A stretch of DNA of 64,000 bases from Liolophura sinensis (taxonomy: Eukaryota; Mollusca; Polyplacophora; Chitonida; Chitonidae), in assembly GCF_032854445.1 (NCBI RefSeq), contig NC_088300.1, positions 50,192,984 through 50,256,983 of the forward strand. Reading direction: 5' to 3'. How positions within the stretch are numbered: the stretch's first letter is position 1; every line of letters begins with the position of its first letter. Below the pieces are notes generated by a model. It was given only the letters and a program-made list of their open reading frames with translations. It was not told where the DNA came from and did no database searches. Of this stretch, positions 23,897 through 35,286 are shown piece after piece. Both the position numbers and the translations under genes were made by a program.

Positions 23897-26857
23897 ATGT
23901 TGATGGCTATGAACATGATGATGATGAGAAGTAAGCATCGTCTAGTTCAATGTTAGGAGTGTAAAACCTTGCCTATGTTTCCACTGAACACCAAAATCCC
24001 TGATGGGTGGACTGGAATGCTTGATTTGCTGTTATTAACCATATTTTTTTATTCTTTTCTATATAACTATCAATTTTAATTTCATTTCGTCACCTCTGTC
24101 ACATATTAACGATTTAATCAATCTATCTTATTTTAATTTCAATAGCATTTCCCTTGTTAAGACAGTGTGGGAACCCAAGCAAAAGTTGACGAAAATTAAC
24201 TGTATACGTTTGTAGGAAATACTGTCAGAAGTTTCTAAAAAAAACTTGCACTTTGCCAGTCTGGTATAAGACAATATAAGTTAACAATTCACAATCAAGT
24301 ACTTCTAGTTACGAAAACTGGCTGAATGGCTGTGTGGCTGAAACCCTCTACAATTATGCTTGGAAACTGGCCTTGCGATTATTGACCTGGAAACGTCCTT
24401 ATTGGTTGACGGCTGGTATACGAATGTCTGTTTCGATGCATAGATTTGTAGACTACTGACCTTTGACGAGTTCCTGGCGAATCCCCCCATTTGTAAGACT
24501 TGCATACTCACGAAAGTTAGACTGCGTACACAGCATCCCGAGCACAGTCGATCGATTGTTTGTCATCAAGACTCCACAAAATTCAGAAATTCCTTGTGCA
24601 AGGCCGGGAGTGAATAGCGAGTGAAAAACGAGCACCTTAGCCAGTCTTCGGTAGCATACAGTGCTGTTAAACTTTAAACAACCATTTTAAGTTGTCTTAT
24701 CTTAAACTTACTCATTCCAAATTCGTCAAATAATCATTCATTGGTTGTCAGATCTGATTCTTTGGCTGGTGATGGGGTTGAGCACCGTCAGTGGTAGGTG
24801 TTCTTTCCTCGAAGAGAATTCATCCGGGCATCGCTCTGGATGTTACTGGTATGTCAGCAACGTGCAGGTAGACAATATCAGAGATAGCATCGGGGATCTT
24901 ATATGTGACCTGATTGAAGAGACTCGGGAAATAAAACAAGGTGTGGCGAATCAGGTAAGAATGGAAATACATTGTAAGAAAAAGTTGTTCTTTCTGGGGC
25001 TTAAGGGTGGAGAAAACACAAAAATTACATAAATTTCATTTGTAATTCAGGTGAAAAAGTTAGTTGTTAATGTGGTCTTCAATGCTTTTTCGATTTTCCT
25101 AGAAAAGCAAAAGAATCTGGAAAATAGTTTTTCATTAGGATTACCAGTGAGATTCAAATTTATGCAAAATGCACCAAATCTTGAGCAGAAAACCTTTAAA
25201 CATATCGTGGCCAGACGGTCTGTCCACCAGACATACACGGTAGAGGGCTGAGATTCTTTACTTTGCACCCCTAAATACCCTGTGAAAATTGATAAATAAG
25301 AGGATATAAAAGGGGGACGGGGCAAGCACGGCTTAATGACCCAGGCCCCACCAATGCGGTTGCTACGGAGCTCAAGTTCAAGTCAAACTGCCTTCCTCTT
25401 CCGCCGTACGTTGGAAGGTCTGGCAGCATCCTGTGATTGGTTGTGGGTTTCTCCCGGACTCTGTCCGGTTTCGTCTCACTCGAATGCTGGTCACCGTCGT
25501 ATGTGAAATATTTTTGAGCACGGCGTGAAACACCATAAATAAATAAATAAATAAATAAATCAATAAATCAATCAATCAATCAATAAATAAGATATTCATG
25601 CATTTGTATTTTTTACACCGCGTACATCATATGAATTAATATGTGAAGAAGGTATAGTATTTTGAGACATATTAAACTGTGATAACGTTACAGGGTTGGC
25701 GTGAGCATCATGGAGACTGTATCTTACAACGGCCATCTGGACAGGGCAGTGGACAACAGTTGACGGTATATTTATCATTCATTTATCTGGAAGATTCTGG
25801 GGGAGTTTAAATTATGCAAAATCAAACAAACTACAGGATTACGGGATATTTTAGGACAATTAGATGAAGTAAAAGTCAAGCTGTATGCTCTGATCAGTTA
25901 GGAATAAATTGGTGATAAAATAAAATTATGAGTCTTCAGAGATGTGCGTGGAAGCGAGAATCATTTATTCATTCCATGCAGAAAGATGGGGCGAAGCCAA
26001 AATCATTCATTAATTCCATGTATATAAAGATGGGGTGAAGCCAAAATCATTCATTAATTCCATGTATATAAAGATGGGGTGAAGCCAGAATCATTCATTC
26101 ATTACATGCAGAAAGATGGGGTTAAGCCACAATCATTCATTAATTCCACGTATATAAAGATGGGGTGAAGCCAAAATCATTCATTCATTACATGCAGATA
26201 GATGGGGAGAAGCCACAATCATTCATTAATTCCATGTATACAGATGGAGTAAGGCCTGAATCATTCATTCATGACATACAGAAAGACTTATTTTTCCTTG
26301 TCAAGTTTTATTGTCAATTCCCAAATTGGTCCACATCTCCCTTAATGTAACACTGAATCTAGCGATCCTAATATGGTGGTACTACAACACATACTGTGAT
26401 AATTTTGTTAACAGAAACATTATTCTCCCAGTGATCCTTCATGACCACTTGTCGTGCTGGGGAAAATGCTGAAAATTTTTAACAGGAACTGATAATTATT
26501 TAATTTCCATTATTTTATCAGAACCTTCAGACGGCATTTGATAATGTCGCTGGACTTATGCCTTTCATGGAGGTGCTCTCCAACGTTAGCACGGAAACAG
26601 ATGGGATCAGCCCTACCAACCTCACCAGGCACTGGTGCCTCCTGCTTCGATATTTATCCACGTTCATCAGGAACCAAGACATTGCCGCACTTTACCAAAG
26701 AATCACAGAGCGTCATAGAACTGCACCGGTCAATGTCACCAGGTTAAGGGAAAACTACGCTTCACGGCTTCACTTACGCTTTGTACTCATGTATGAAGCT
26801 GAAGAGAGTTTAACACAGTTAAATGAAGCACTCATGACGAGATGTGCTGACCTTTAG
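23897..26857 (+). CDS. Gene C: predicted secreted four-helix cytokine-like protein (subfamily 1)
   Basis: Exons 23897-23930, 24752-24954, 25051-25146 and 26522-26857 give 222 residues; intron phases are 1, 0, 0 with good donors (GTAAGC, GTAAGA, GTGAGA). The N-terminus is unusually Met-rich (MLMAMNMMMMR) and runs into a strong hydrophobic core (LILWLVMGLSTVSG), the split signal peptide. Helix A crosses the exon 2/3 junction (IGDLICDLIEETREIKQGVA into VKKLVVNVVFNAFSIFLEKQ). The last exon holds helix B (FDNVAGLMPFMEVLSNV), helix C (HWCLLLRYLSTFIRN) and helix D (LHLRFVLMYEAEESLTQLNE). Four glycosylation sites (NSS, NVS, NLT, NVT) and five mature cysteines are visible. Exon sizes and phases match gene B. 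Intron 3 (25147-26521) contains a SINE and a 45-bp minisatellite. Cytokine function is inferred; sequence identity to B is low, as is usual for such ligands. Confidence 0.85.
25327..25589 (+). mobile_element. tRNA-derived SINE in intron 3 of gene C
   Basis: 5'-truncated plus-strand copy from GACCCAGGCCCCACCAATGC through the body to an AAAT/AATC tail. Same strand as the gene. Confidence 0.88.
25955..26285. repeat. 44-45-bp minisatellite in intron 3 of gene C
   Basis: About seven copies of a unit like AAAGATGGGGTGAAGCCAAA, ATCATTCATTAATTCCATGT, ATAT. A frame of 61 codons runs through it; it is not a gene. Confidence 0.92.
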
Positions 26858-26876
26858 TGTGACGTGTAAATCAATG

Positions 26877-27095
26877 TTAGAACAGTTTTCACATTAGATT
26901 GCTAAATGTTTGAACAACTTAAACATCATTTTTAGCTAAACACTGGAACAGCTTTAACATCATCAGTAGCCAATTGTTGAAACAACTTTAACATCATATG
27001 TATAGCTAAATGTTGGAACAACTTTAACATCATATGTATAGCTAAATGTTGGAACAGCTTTAACATCATATGTTGTTAAATGTTGATAACTTGGC
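26877..27095. repeat. About 40-bp tandem repeat in the 3' flank of gene C
   Basis: Five to six copies of a unit like TAACATCATATGTATAGCTA followed by AATGTTGGAACAACTT. It starts 20 bp after the stop codon. Gene A and gene B also have a tandem array right after their stop codons. Confidence 0.9.
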
Positions 27096-27519
27096 AAAGA
27101 AGTATGAAGGACCAGCTGAACATTTCTTTCTTGCCCGTACAGCACGAAGATTCCTTTAACTGTTGATGTGTACTCAAATAAATTATTCAAAACAAGAAGC
27201 AAAACTAGTTCACTGCATCTTTGTTTTTTTTTTATTCTGCGTAGCATTATTTCATTCTCCAAACCCAAAACTGAGCTGGAAATTAATGGAATCTCTGCTG
27301 TCATCAGTGTTCGTGGGGGCCTTGATGACAATAAGCAGTGTTCACTGAAGAGAAATTTTCTTTCACCTAAAATAGTGCGCAAATCTGTATATGGACAAAT
27401 CCGTCAGGTTGGTCGTCGGTATAAATTAAAATTTGTTCAGAATGGTGTTATAAATGAATAAAGAAGTGAATAAATAAAGAAATATCGCAAAAAGGCCAGA
27501 CTATAGTATCAAAGTTAGT

Positions 27520-30424
27520 CTAATGCATGTAGGTCTGTACAGCTAGTCACAGATGAGTACTGCTCACTCACTGATGGCAGCTGTGAGACTCTTTTCGTGG
27601 ATATTGGGCTTTCTGGCAAGGGCTACCTCATTGGAATCGTGTATCGCCCTCCTGGTAAGGATATAGCTGAATTTAATGCCTATCTATTATCAACCGTACA
27701 AATCTGCCAAAGAGAAAAGAAAAATTGCGTAATCATGGGCGACTTTAACATTAATCCCCTTAAAACTGACCACCATCAACAGTCTAAAAATTTCCTAGAA
27801 ATCATGACCTCACACTTTTTCTTTCCACAAATAACCAAGCCGACAAGGGTCCAATCCCGCTCTGCCACTTTAATCGACAATATTTTTACTTATTTTCACA
27901 CTGATCACTTTCTCTCTGGCATTCTCCTAATTGACATCACAGATCATTTTTTTTCTCATATTCCATATTCTAAAAGTCAAATATAAACAAGAATCACACG
28001 TACACGAAGCAAGCTTTCGCAAATTCTCCATTGCTAATGAAGACACATTTTCCCGGCGAATTCAAAATGTAAACTGGAATTGTGTTTATCAAGAAACTAC
28101 TGATGTAAACATAGCAATAGATGTATTCTTTGAAAAGTTTAGTTCACTGTATAATGAACGTTTCCCATTAACTACGATTAGCGTAAATAAACAAAAAATA
28201 ATCAAACCGTGGGTAACCAACAGCATCCTGATATCGATCAATGAGAAAAATAGACTCTACCGTCAGCAACTAATAAATAAAACTGATCGAGCACGAAAAC
28301 AATATAGAAGGTACAGAAATCGGCTAAATTCCACACTTCGCGTGGCAAGAAAAAAATATTTTGAAAACAAGTTTAACAAGTATAACAATGACATCAAAAA
28401 CACGCGGAAAACTTTAAACGAATTGATGAACAAGAAAAACAAGGATCACTTACCCTCGTGTTTTGAAATTGAGGGGCGCAAGTCAAGAGATAAAACTGAA
28501 ATAGCTGAGGGTTTCAACGAATATTTTAGCTCTTTGGCCTTAAATCTTAAGTCTAATATACCTTCAGCGGAGAAAATTTTTTCAGATTATCTTGGAAATC
28601 CTAATGACAGTAATTTTTCCTTTCCATACATTTCACCAACAGACATCTTTAATGCTCTAACATCGTTGAAATCTAGTGCTGCTACTGGGCTAGATGATAT
28701 CCATATGTCTATTGTGAAAATTGTTTTTGACTATATATCGGCTCCCCTAGCCCACATTATTAATCTATCGTTCTCATCACGTGTCGTCCCCGATATTCTA
28801 AGAAGGGCAAACGTGTTTCCGGTTTACAAAGCTGATGGACATGACCTATTAGAAAACTATAGACCAATCTCTATTCTTCCATGTCTAAGCAAAATATTAG
28901 AAAAACTTGCTACCAATTCTATTATTGATTATCTCGAGTCATATAACATGATTGATATTAACCAGTATGGTTTCAGAAGGAACCATTCCACCCAGTACGC
29001 CGCCTGCTCATTATATGACAAACTTATAACCTCTATAGAGAACAAGAATTATACTGTGGCTACCTTCTTTGACTTATCAAAGGCTTTTGACACTGTCAAT
29101 CATTACATTCTTCTTTCAAAACTAGATCACTATGGTTTCCGGGACCTGTCAAATGACTGGCTGATAGCTACCTGTCAAACTGTACACAATGTACATCCTT
29201 CAGCAATGTATTGTCTGAATCCACAGACGTTACATGTGGTGTGCCTCCAGGGTCGATTCTGGGACCAATCCTATTCTAATTATATATAAATGACATATCA
29301 AAAGTAACACACGTCCTAAATATTATACTCTTTGCAGACGATACTACTACAACCTATTCGTGTGAAAATGTCGATGAGGCTATCATGACTTCATCTTACG
29401 AGCTAGGAAAGCTGAACAATTGGTTCTGTGCAAACCGCCTTTCACTAAATGTTAACAGCAAAGTATATGTAGAGTATATGTATAAGTAGACATAGACCAC
29501 AAATTACTGTTCCCTTGACCATTCCTGGAACAGAGCCGAGTTAAACGAGTCGGGGAGTTCAAATTTCTTGGTTTTGTGTTTGACGAAAAGCTAAATTGGA
29601 CGTCACACATAGCTTGTATTCGAAAAGGTCTCTAGGAATCTAGGTATATTAAACAACATTAAGGACTCGCTGAATAAAAAAACACCTTTTATCCTTTATT
29701 ATTCTTTGATCCACCCTTACTTTTCGTACGGGAATATTTTGTGGGCAAACACATATAAGTCTCACTTGCAACCTCTGCAAATATTGCCAAAAAACGCGCT
29801 ATTCTAATTGTGACTATGTCCAGGTCCCTAGAACACACAAATCCACTTTTGTACTCTTGAAATTTTGCCCTTATCTGAATAGAACATTTCTATACTAATA
29901 TGATAATGCATAAATTTTTTTATCACCCCGAAGTATTACCGCCTAGCTTTAATAATTACATTATTAAAAACATTCACTATGGCACAACACGTTGGTCATT
30001 AGATCTGTATCGAACCCCCTTTAAAAGTAATCTCTCCTATCGTTCACTTAAAGTAGCTGGCACTCGGGAATGGAACAAACTCCCTTCATACTTACGCAAT
30101 ATTCAGTCAATTTCCTTATTCAAATCTAAATTGAAATCGTATATGCTGCAGCACTTATTCTCCGTTTAGTCTAACACACAATAATATAGTTGATAGTCGT
30201 TACTATAAGCACCTGTATATATTATTTACTATGTTCATAGGAACAGATAATCACGATGTTTATAATCACCACAGTTCACATGCCTGTATTAAATACAAAT
30301 TGTATGTTAATTGGGATAGAGCAAGCTCCATGGAGCTTTATTCCCGCCAGTATGTTTCTGTATGTTTATATGAATCTTATGTTTTGTATATTATATTGGT
30401 AAATAAACAAACAAACAAACAAAT
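27520..30424 (+). mobile_element. Dead, 5'-truncated non-LTR retrotransposon (endonuclease plus reverse transcriptase)
   Basis: The open part begins within an APE-type endonuclease: IGIVYRPPG, IMGDFNINPLK, SATLIDNIF and ITDH are its typical motifs (frame to 27986). The frame then shifts. From 27931 to 29289 it encodes the linker and the first half of the reverse transcriptase (TGLDDI, ENYRPISILP, INQYGFRRNHST, FFDLSKAFDTVNH). After another shift GVPPGSILGPILF is followed by a stop, and the catalytic FADD lies at 29331-29342. The C-terminal frame (about 29900-30169) includes a WNKLP motif. The 3' end is an AAAC repeat at about 30402-30424. Several shifts and stops make it inactive. It resembles Jockey/CR1-type elements, but the clade is not certain. 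No duplication was identified. Confidence 0.93.
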
Positions 30425-31627
30425 ATAGGGTATAGGCTTTCAAACAAACATGGTAGGACAGGATTGGATGTGCTCTGCCCTACCATCGTTGTGTATAATT
30501 ATATATGTTATGAATGGTACAAACAGGGTATTGTATGAAACGACACAACAATTACATGTACACAAAAGCAAAAATGTCCATAAGGCAAATGAAAATGGTA
30601 TAGTTTGATTTATATTATATAAATTAGGGTTATTACCACAACGAAGTCCTCACGTACTCATACATGTATTTAGGACTTATTCAAGCAGAAATTAGTCGTG
30701 CCCTAATTCTTTTCATAACTTCCAGTTGATTCGTGGAAGGCGGAGAGTAGATTTCCTCGAACTACTGAGGTTTACTAGCCTATATACAAGTAAGCGTAAT
30801 AAACGATTTTAAATGCATTGCTCAATCGGTTGTTGTTATACGTCTATAGGGTAGGTCTTTTTACCACAGCCCACACCATTTTGTGCCCTACATACATACA
30901 ATGACACAAAAGTTTCTTGAAAGATCCGGCTTATCTTAAAATGCATTACGTTCAGCATTACAATACAGTGGACTGCTGGTTGTATCGGCCTATTTCGTAC
31001 ATTGCGAACTCTGCAAAAATTGGTTGCCTTTGGACGCAGTGTTGAACAGTATTATATACTGTACCGTACCAGTATAAACACAGACCTACTTCCCTACCAG
31101 TCAAAAGAACTGTCAGCTGTTTATTGGTTATACTATCATTTCCGAATTTTCTCCGGTTGCAAGAAGAAAATGGAAAGACATACGCACGCGTAATATTTAT
31201 GTATTATTCACTGATCGTAACATGTCGCAGTGCATCAAATATGCACATCATTTAAGACATAGCTTTTATGTCAGCTTATAGTATGAAGGGTACTTCTGCT
31301 AATGTCATTAATGATTACTGCTCCGGGACCACTGGCTATTTCCTGCGCCTTACAGGTAAGGCTTGAGCTACATATGTAAATCAGTTTAACATCCTGCGCG
31401 AGAAACTGCGCAGAGAAACGATATGCGAGGTGTGAGGCTTGAAGAGCGAACGACTGAACCAGTTGACCATGAGCAGTGGCGCATGTAATAACGGTTTCCG
31501 GGTATTCAAGTTGCGATTTGTACACTAAGTGTATCGGTTTGACAAATTAAGATTCAGTGAGTCAGTGAGTTAGTTAGGCAGTTATATGTGTTCTCCCTGA
31601 ACAATTCTGGACGCTCTTGCCGAAAAG
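30425..31627. other. Intergenic, nothing recognised
   Basis: AT-rich unique sequence with short frames only. Confidence 0.45.
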
Positions 31628-31808
31628 GGATGCCATCAAATGTAAGTCTCTCCAGTCGTAGGTGGAATCGTCAGCCAGCAACCGACATATGGGCTTGATT
31701 TCCCCGGGCTCTGTCCGGATTTTTCATACCATTATGCTGCCGCTGTCGCATAAGTGAGACATTCCTGAGTACGGCGTAAAACTCCTATCAAATAATAATT
31801 AATAATAA
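31628..31808 (+). mobile_element. Diverged copy of the main SINE
   Basis: Body blocks TTTCCCCGGGCTCTGTCCGG, ACCATTATGCTGCCGCTGTC and TGAGTACGGCGTAAAAC are present, followed by an AATAATTAATAAT tail. The head is degraded. Confidence 0.8.
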
Positions 31809-32109
31809 GGTTATTGTAAGTTCTACCTTATTTAGGGATTAAGACAGACGTCCGTCAAATAACTTTTCAGCAGGTTTTAATTGGGTTCAAAGCAACAAAC
31901 GATGGTAGGTTATTGGTAACTGAGTTACTCGGATCTTAATCGCATCCTATATTGACTCTTCACATGTGGTCTAGACAATCTGACATTTAGCGGGTGTTTC
32001 TCATCACTATTTTTGAAATGTCCTACATGCTGGTGATTAGACTGGCAACACCAACAACTTGGCATGCTCTCACAAAAGTATTTATTGATAAAGTGTCGTT
32101 CTTTCGGCA

Positions 32110-33880
32110 ACAGTGCCTATATGAGTATACTGATCATTTTGGTGAAATGTACCCCTTCCACAAAACTGTCTTCTCTCCCCAATAGTGCCATTTAACTCTG
32201 CTGATCATTGTGGAGAAATGCACCTCTTTCACAAAACTGCCCATCTCTCTGCAAGAGTGCCCATATGGCTGTACTGATCATTTTGGTGAAATGCACCTCT
32301 TACACAAAACTGCCGTTCTCTCACCAACAGTGCCCATATGACTATACTGATCATTTTGGTGAAATGCACCACTTCCACAAAACTGCCCTTCTCTCTACAG
32401 TAGTACTCATATGACTACACTGATCATTTTGGTGAAATGCACCACTCCCGCGTACACACTGTTTTCTACGCATTATTACTGACTATAGGCCTACTGATCA
32501 TCTTGGTGAAAGGCACTTCTTTCACAAAACTGCCCTTCTCTCTGCTATAGTGCTCATATGACTATACTAATCATTTTGGTGAAATGCACCCCTTCCACAA
32601 AACTGCCCTTCTCTCTGCTATAGTGCCTATATGACTATGTTGATCATTCTTGTAAAACGCACCCCTTCCGCGAACCTACTGTTTTCTACGTACTATTAAT
32701 GACTATACTGATTATTTTGGTGAAATGCACCTCTTCCACAAAACTGCCCTTCTCTCTGCTATAGTGCCCATATGACTATGTTGATCATTCTTGTAAAACG
32801 CACCCCTTCCACGAACCTACTGTTTTCTACGTACTATTAACGACTATACTAATCATTTTGGTGAAATGCACCCCTTCCACAAAACTGCCCTTCTCTCTGC
32901 TATAGTGCCCATATGACTATGTTGATCATTCTTGTAAAATGCACCCCTTCCGCGAACCTACTGTTTTCTACGTACTATTAATGACTATACTGATTATTTT
33001 GGTGAAATGCACCTCTTCCACAAAACTGGCCTTCTTTCTGCAAGAGTGCCCATATGGCTATACTGATCATTTTGGTGAAATGCTCCCCTTCCACAAAACT
33101 GCCCTTCTCTCTGCTATAGTGCCTATATGACTATGTTGATCATTCTTGTAAAACGCACCCTTTCCACGAACCTACTGTTTTCTACGTACTATTAACGACT
33201 ATACTGATTATTTTGGTGAAATACACCTCTTCCACAAAACTGCCCTTCTCTCTGCAATAGTGCCCATATGACTATGCTGATCATTTTGGTGAACTGCCAT
33301 TCCCCTTGTAATAGTGCTCATATCACTATACTGATCATTCTGGTGAAATGCACCACTTCCCCGAACCTACTCTTTACTACGCATTATTAATGACTATACT
33401 GATCATTTTGGTGAAATGCACCCCTTCCACAAAACTGCCCTTCTCTCTGCAATAGTGCCCATATGACTATGCTGATCATTTTGGTGAACTGCCCTTCCCC
33501 TTGTAATAGTGCTCATATCACTATACTGATCATTCTGGTGAGATGCATCACTTCCACAAAACTGTTCTCCCGGCAACAGTGCCCATAAAAATTTACTCAT
33601 CATTTTGGTGAAATGCACCCCTTCACCAAAACTGCCGTCCTCTTTGCAATAGTGCCCATATGACTATACTGATTATTTTGAGGAAGCAAATCACTTCCAC
33701 AAAAATGCTGTTCTCTCCGCATTAGGTCCCATATGGCGATATTGATCATTTTGGTGAAATCCACCACTTGCACAAAACTGCCCTTCTCTCTGCAATGGTG
33801 CCCATATGACTGCTAAACATTTTGGTGAAATACACTACTTTCACAAAATTGCCGTTCTGCAAAAATGGCTATACTTGTCA
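32110..33880. repeat. Satellite block 1: about 73-bp unit with a larger periodicity
   Basis: The unit is roughly CTGATCATTTTGGTGAAATG, CACCCCTTCCACAAAACTGC, CCTTCTCTCTGCTATAGTGC, CCATATGACTATA. At 32640-33200 a variant with CGAACCTACTGTTTTCTACG alternates with it, giving a longer composite unit. It shares GGTGAAATG.ACC, ACAAA.TGC and TTCTCTCT blocks with satellite block 2, so both come from one ancestral unit. Reading frames in the block are by-products. Confidence 0.93.
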
Positions 33881-33939
33881 TTTTGGTGAAATCCACAACA
33901 AAAATGTTATACTTTGTACCATTTTACACATATGACGGA

Positions 33940-34509
33940 ACAGAGCATTTTGATGAATTGTATCTACAATTCGCTCATTCTCGTTCTTCGTTTCTTGAAA
34001 TGTACCCTACAAATGCTATTCTCGCTACCAGAGTATCCAAAGCAATGAACAGGGCATTCTGGTGAAATGTACCCCACAAATTCTATTCTCTCTACCAGAG
34101 AATCCAAGCGAATGGACAGGGCATTCTGGTGAAATGTACCCCACAAATGCTATTCTTTCTACCAGAGTATCCCAGCGAATAAACAGGGCATTCTGGTGAA
34201 ATGTACCCCACAAATGCTATTCTCTCAACCAGAGCATCCCAGCCAATGAACAGGGCATTCTGGTGAAATGTACTCCACAAATGCTAATCTCTCTACCAGA
34301 GTATTAAAGCCAATGAACAGGGCATTTTGGTGAAATGTACTCCACAAATGCTAATCTCTCTACCAGAGTATTAAAGCCAATTAACAGGGCATTCTGGTGA
34401 AATGTACCCCAAAAATGTTATTTTCTCTACCAGGAGTAACCGAGCCAATGGACATGGCATTCTGGTGAAATGTACCTCAAAAATGTTATTCCTGTTACTG
34501 TTATTCTAC
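33940..34509. repeat. Satellite block 2, left part: 67-bp unit
   Basis: Unit roughly GCATTCTGGTGAAATGTACC, CCACAAATGCTATTCTCTCT, ACCAGAGTATCCAAGCGAAT, GAACAGG (67 bp). The array is cut at 34510 by the inserted LTR and resumes at 35287. Confidence 0.93.
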
Positions 34510-35286
34510 TGTTACGACCCAAACTGTCTGTATTATAAAGAGATGGCTTGTTCGAAATACACGACAGTTTAACCGCACAAAAAAGTAACCAAAACCAGCA
34601 GATTTTATTTTACAACAATTTATTAGGTTTAACAAGAACAGATAACAAGACTTATACAAATACTAAAGTACTTAAGTTTAACAAGAAAGGATAGCAGTAT
34701 CTATACAAATACTAAAGTACTTACGGTGTCAAGTCCAAACGGACGCATATATTCCACAATACATACCACACAGGCATAAATGCTCAGAGGCAAATTCACA
34801 AGAGGGAAAATCCACAGTATAACTGAGTGTATGACGAAATATACACAAAATTCCACAGACAGGGTCCGTGTACTGATAAGCACTGTGTACACAAGAGCAC
34901 GAATCAAATATACAAGCTCGGACTGAACAAGTGCTCGGTGGAGATATAACAAACCCAGAGGCTATAAAGACACCAAAATTCAGCAAAAAAGGCCTACTGA
35001 AGTAATACACAGCGAAAGCATCCAAAACTCTCAATAATTCTCCGTTCTCTCCTTGACCTGCTTTCATAGGTCTTATATAGCCTGGTGGAATTGTCTAGAA
35101 TAAGAAAATTCCTGAACTCTTGATGTAAACAAACAGGCACCGAACTGAGCGCATTCTGGAATATTCTAAGGTAGAGGCAGACAGCAGGCGCTGAACTCAG
35201 CGTATGTAAACAAGGCAATGTACATACTCAGCGTATGTAAAGTGGCAAGCTAAATTTAGAAACTGACGGCAGTCGTGCACATAACA
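34510..35286 (-). mobile_element. Solo LTR inserted in the 67-bp satellite
   Basis: A 777-bp segment unlike the satellite around it. Read on the minus strand it starts TGTTATGTGCACGAC and ends GGGTCGTAACA, so it has the TG..CA ends and short inverted termini (TGTTA..TAACA) of a long terminal repeat. It is flanked by a 4-bp duplication CTAC (34506-34509 and 35287-35290). On the minus strand it contains a TATA-box-like GGCTATATAAGACC (near 35070-35085) and, further on, AATAAA-type signals (near 34610-34625), in promoter-then-polyadenylation order. No protein-coding interior is present, so it is best read as a solo LTR left by recombination. The reading frames in it are not genes. Confidence 0.8.

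Noticed and set aside
27163-27461. Plus-strand frame of 97 codons between gene C and the LINE
   Set aside because: No family recognised, T-run inside, no signal peptide and no splice partner; may be flank or old repeat sequence.
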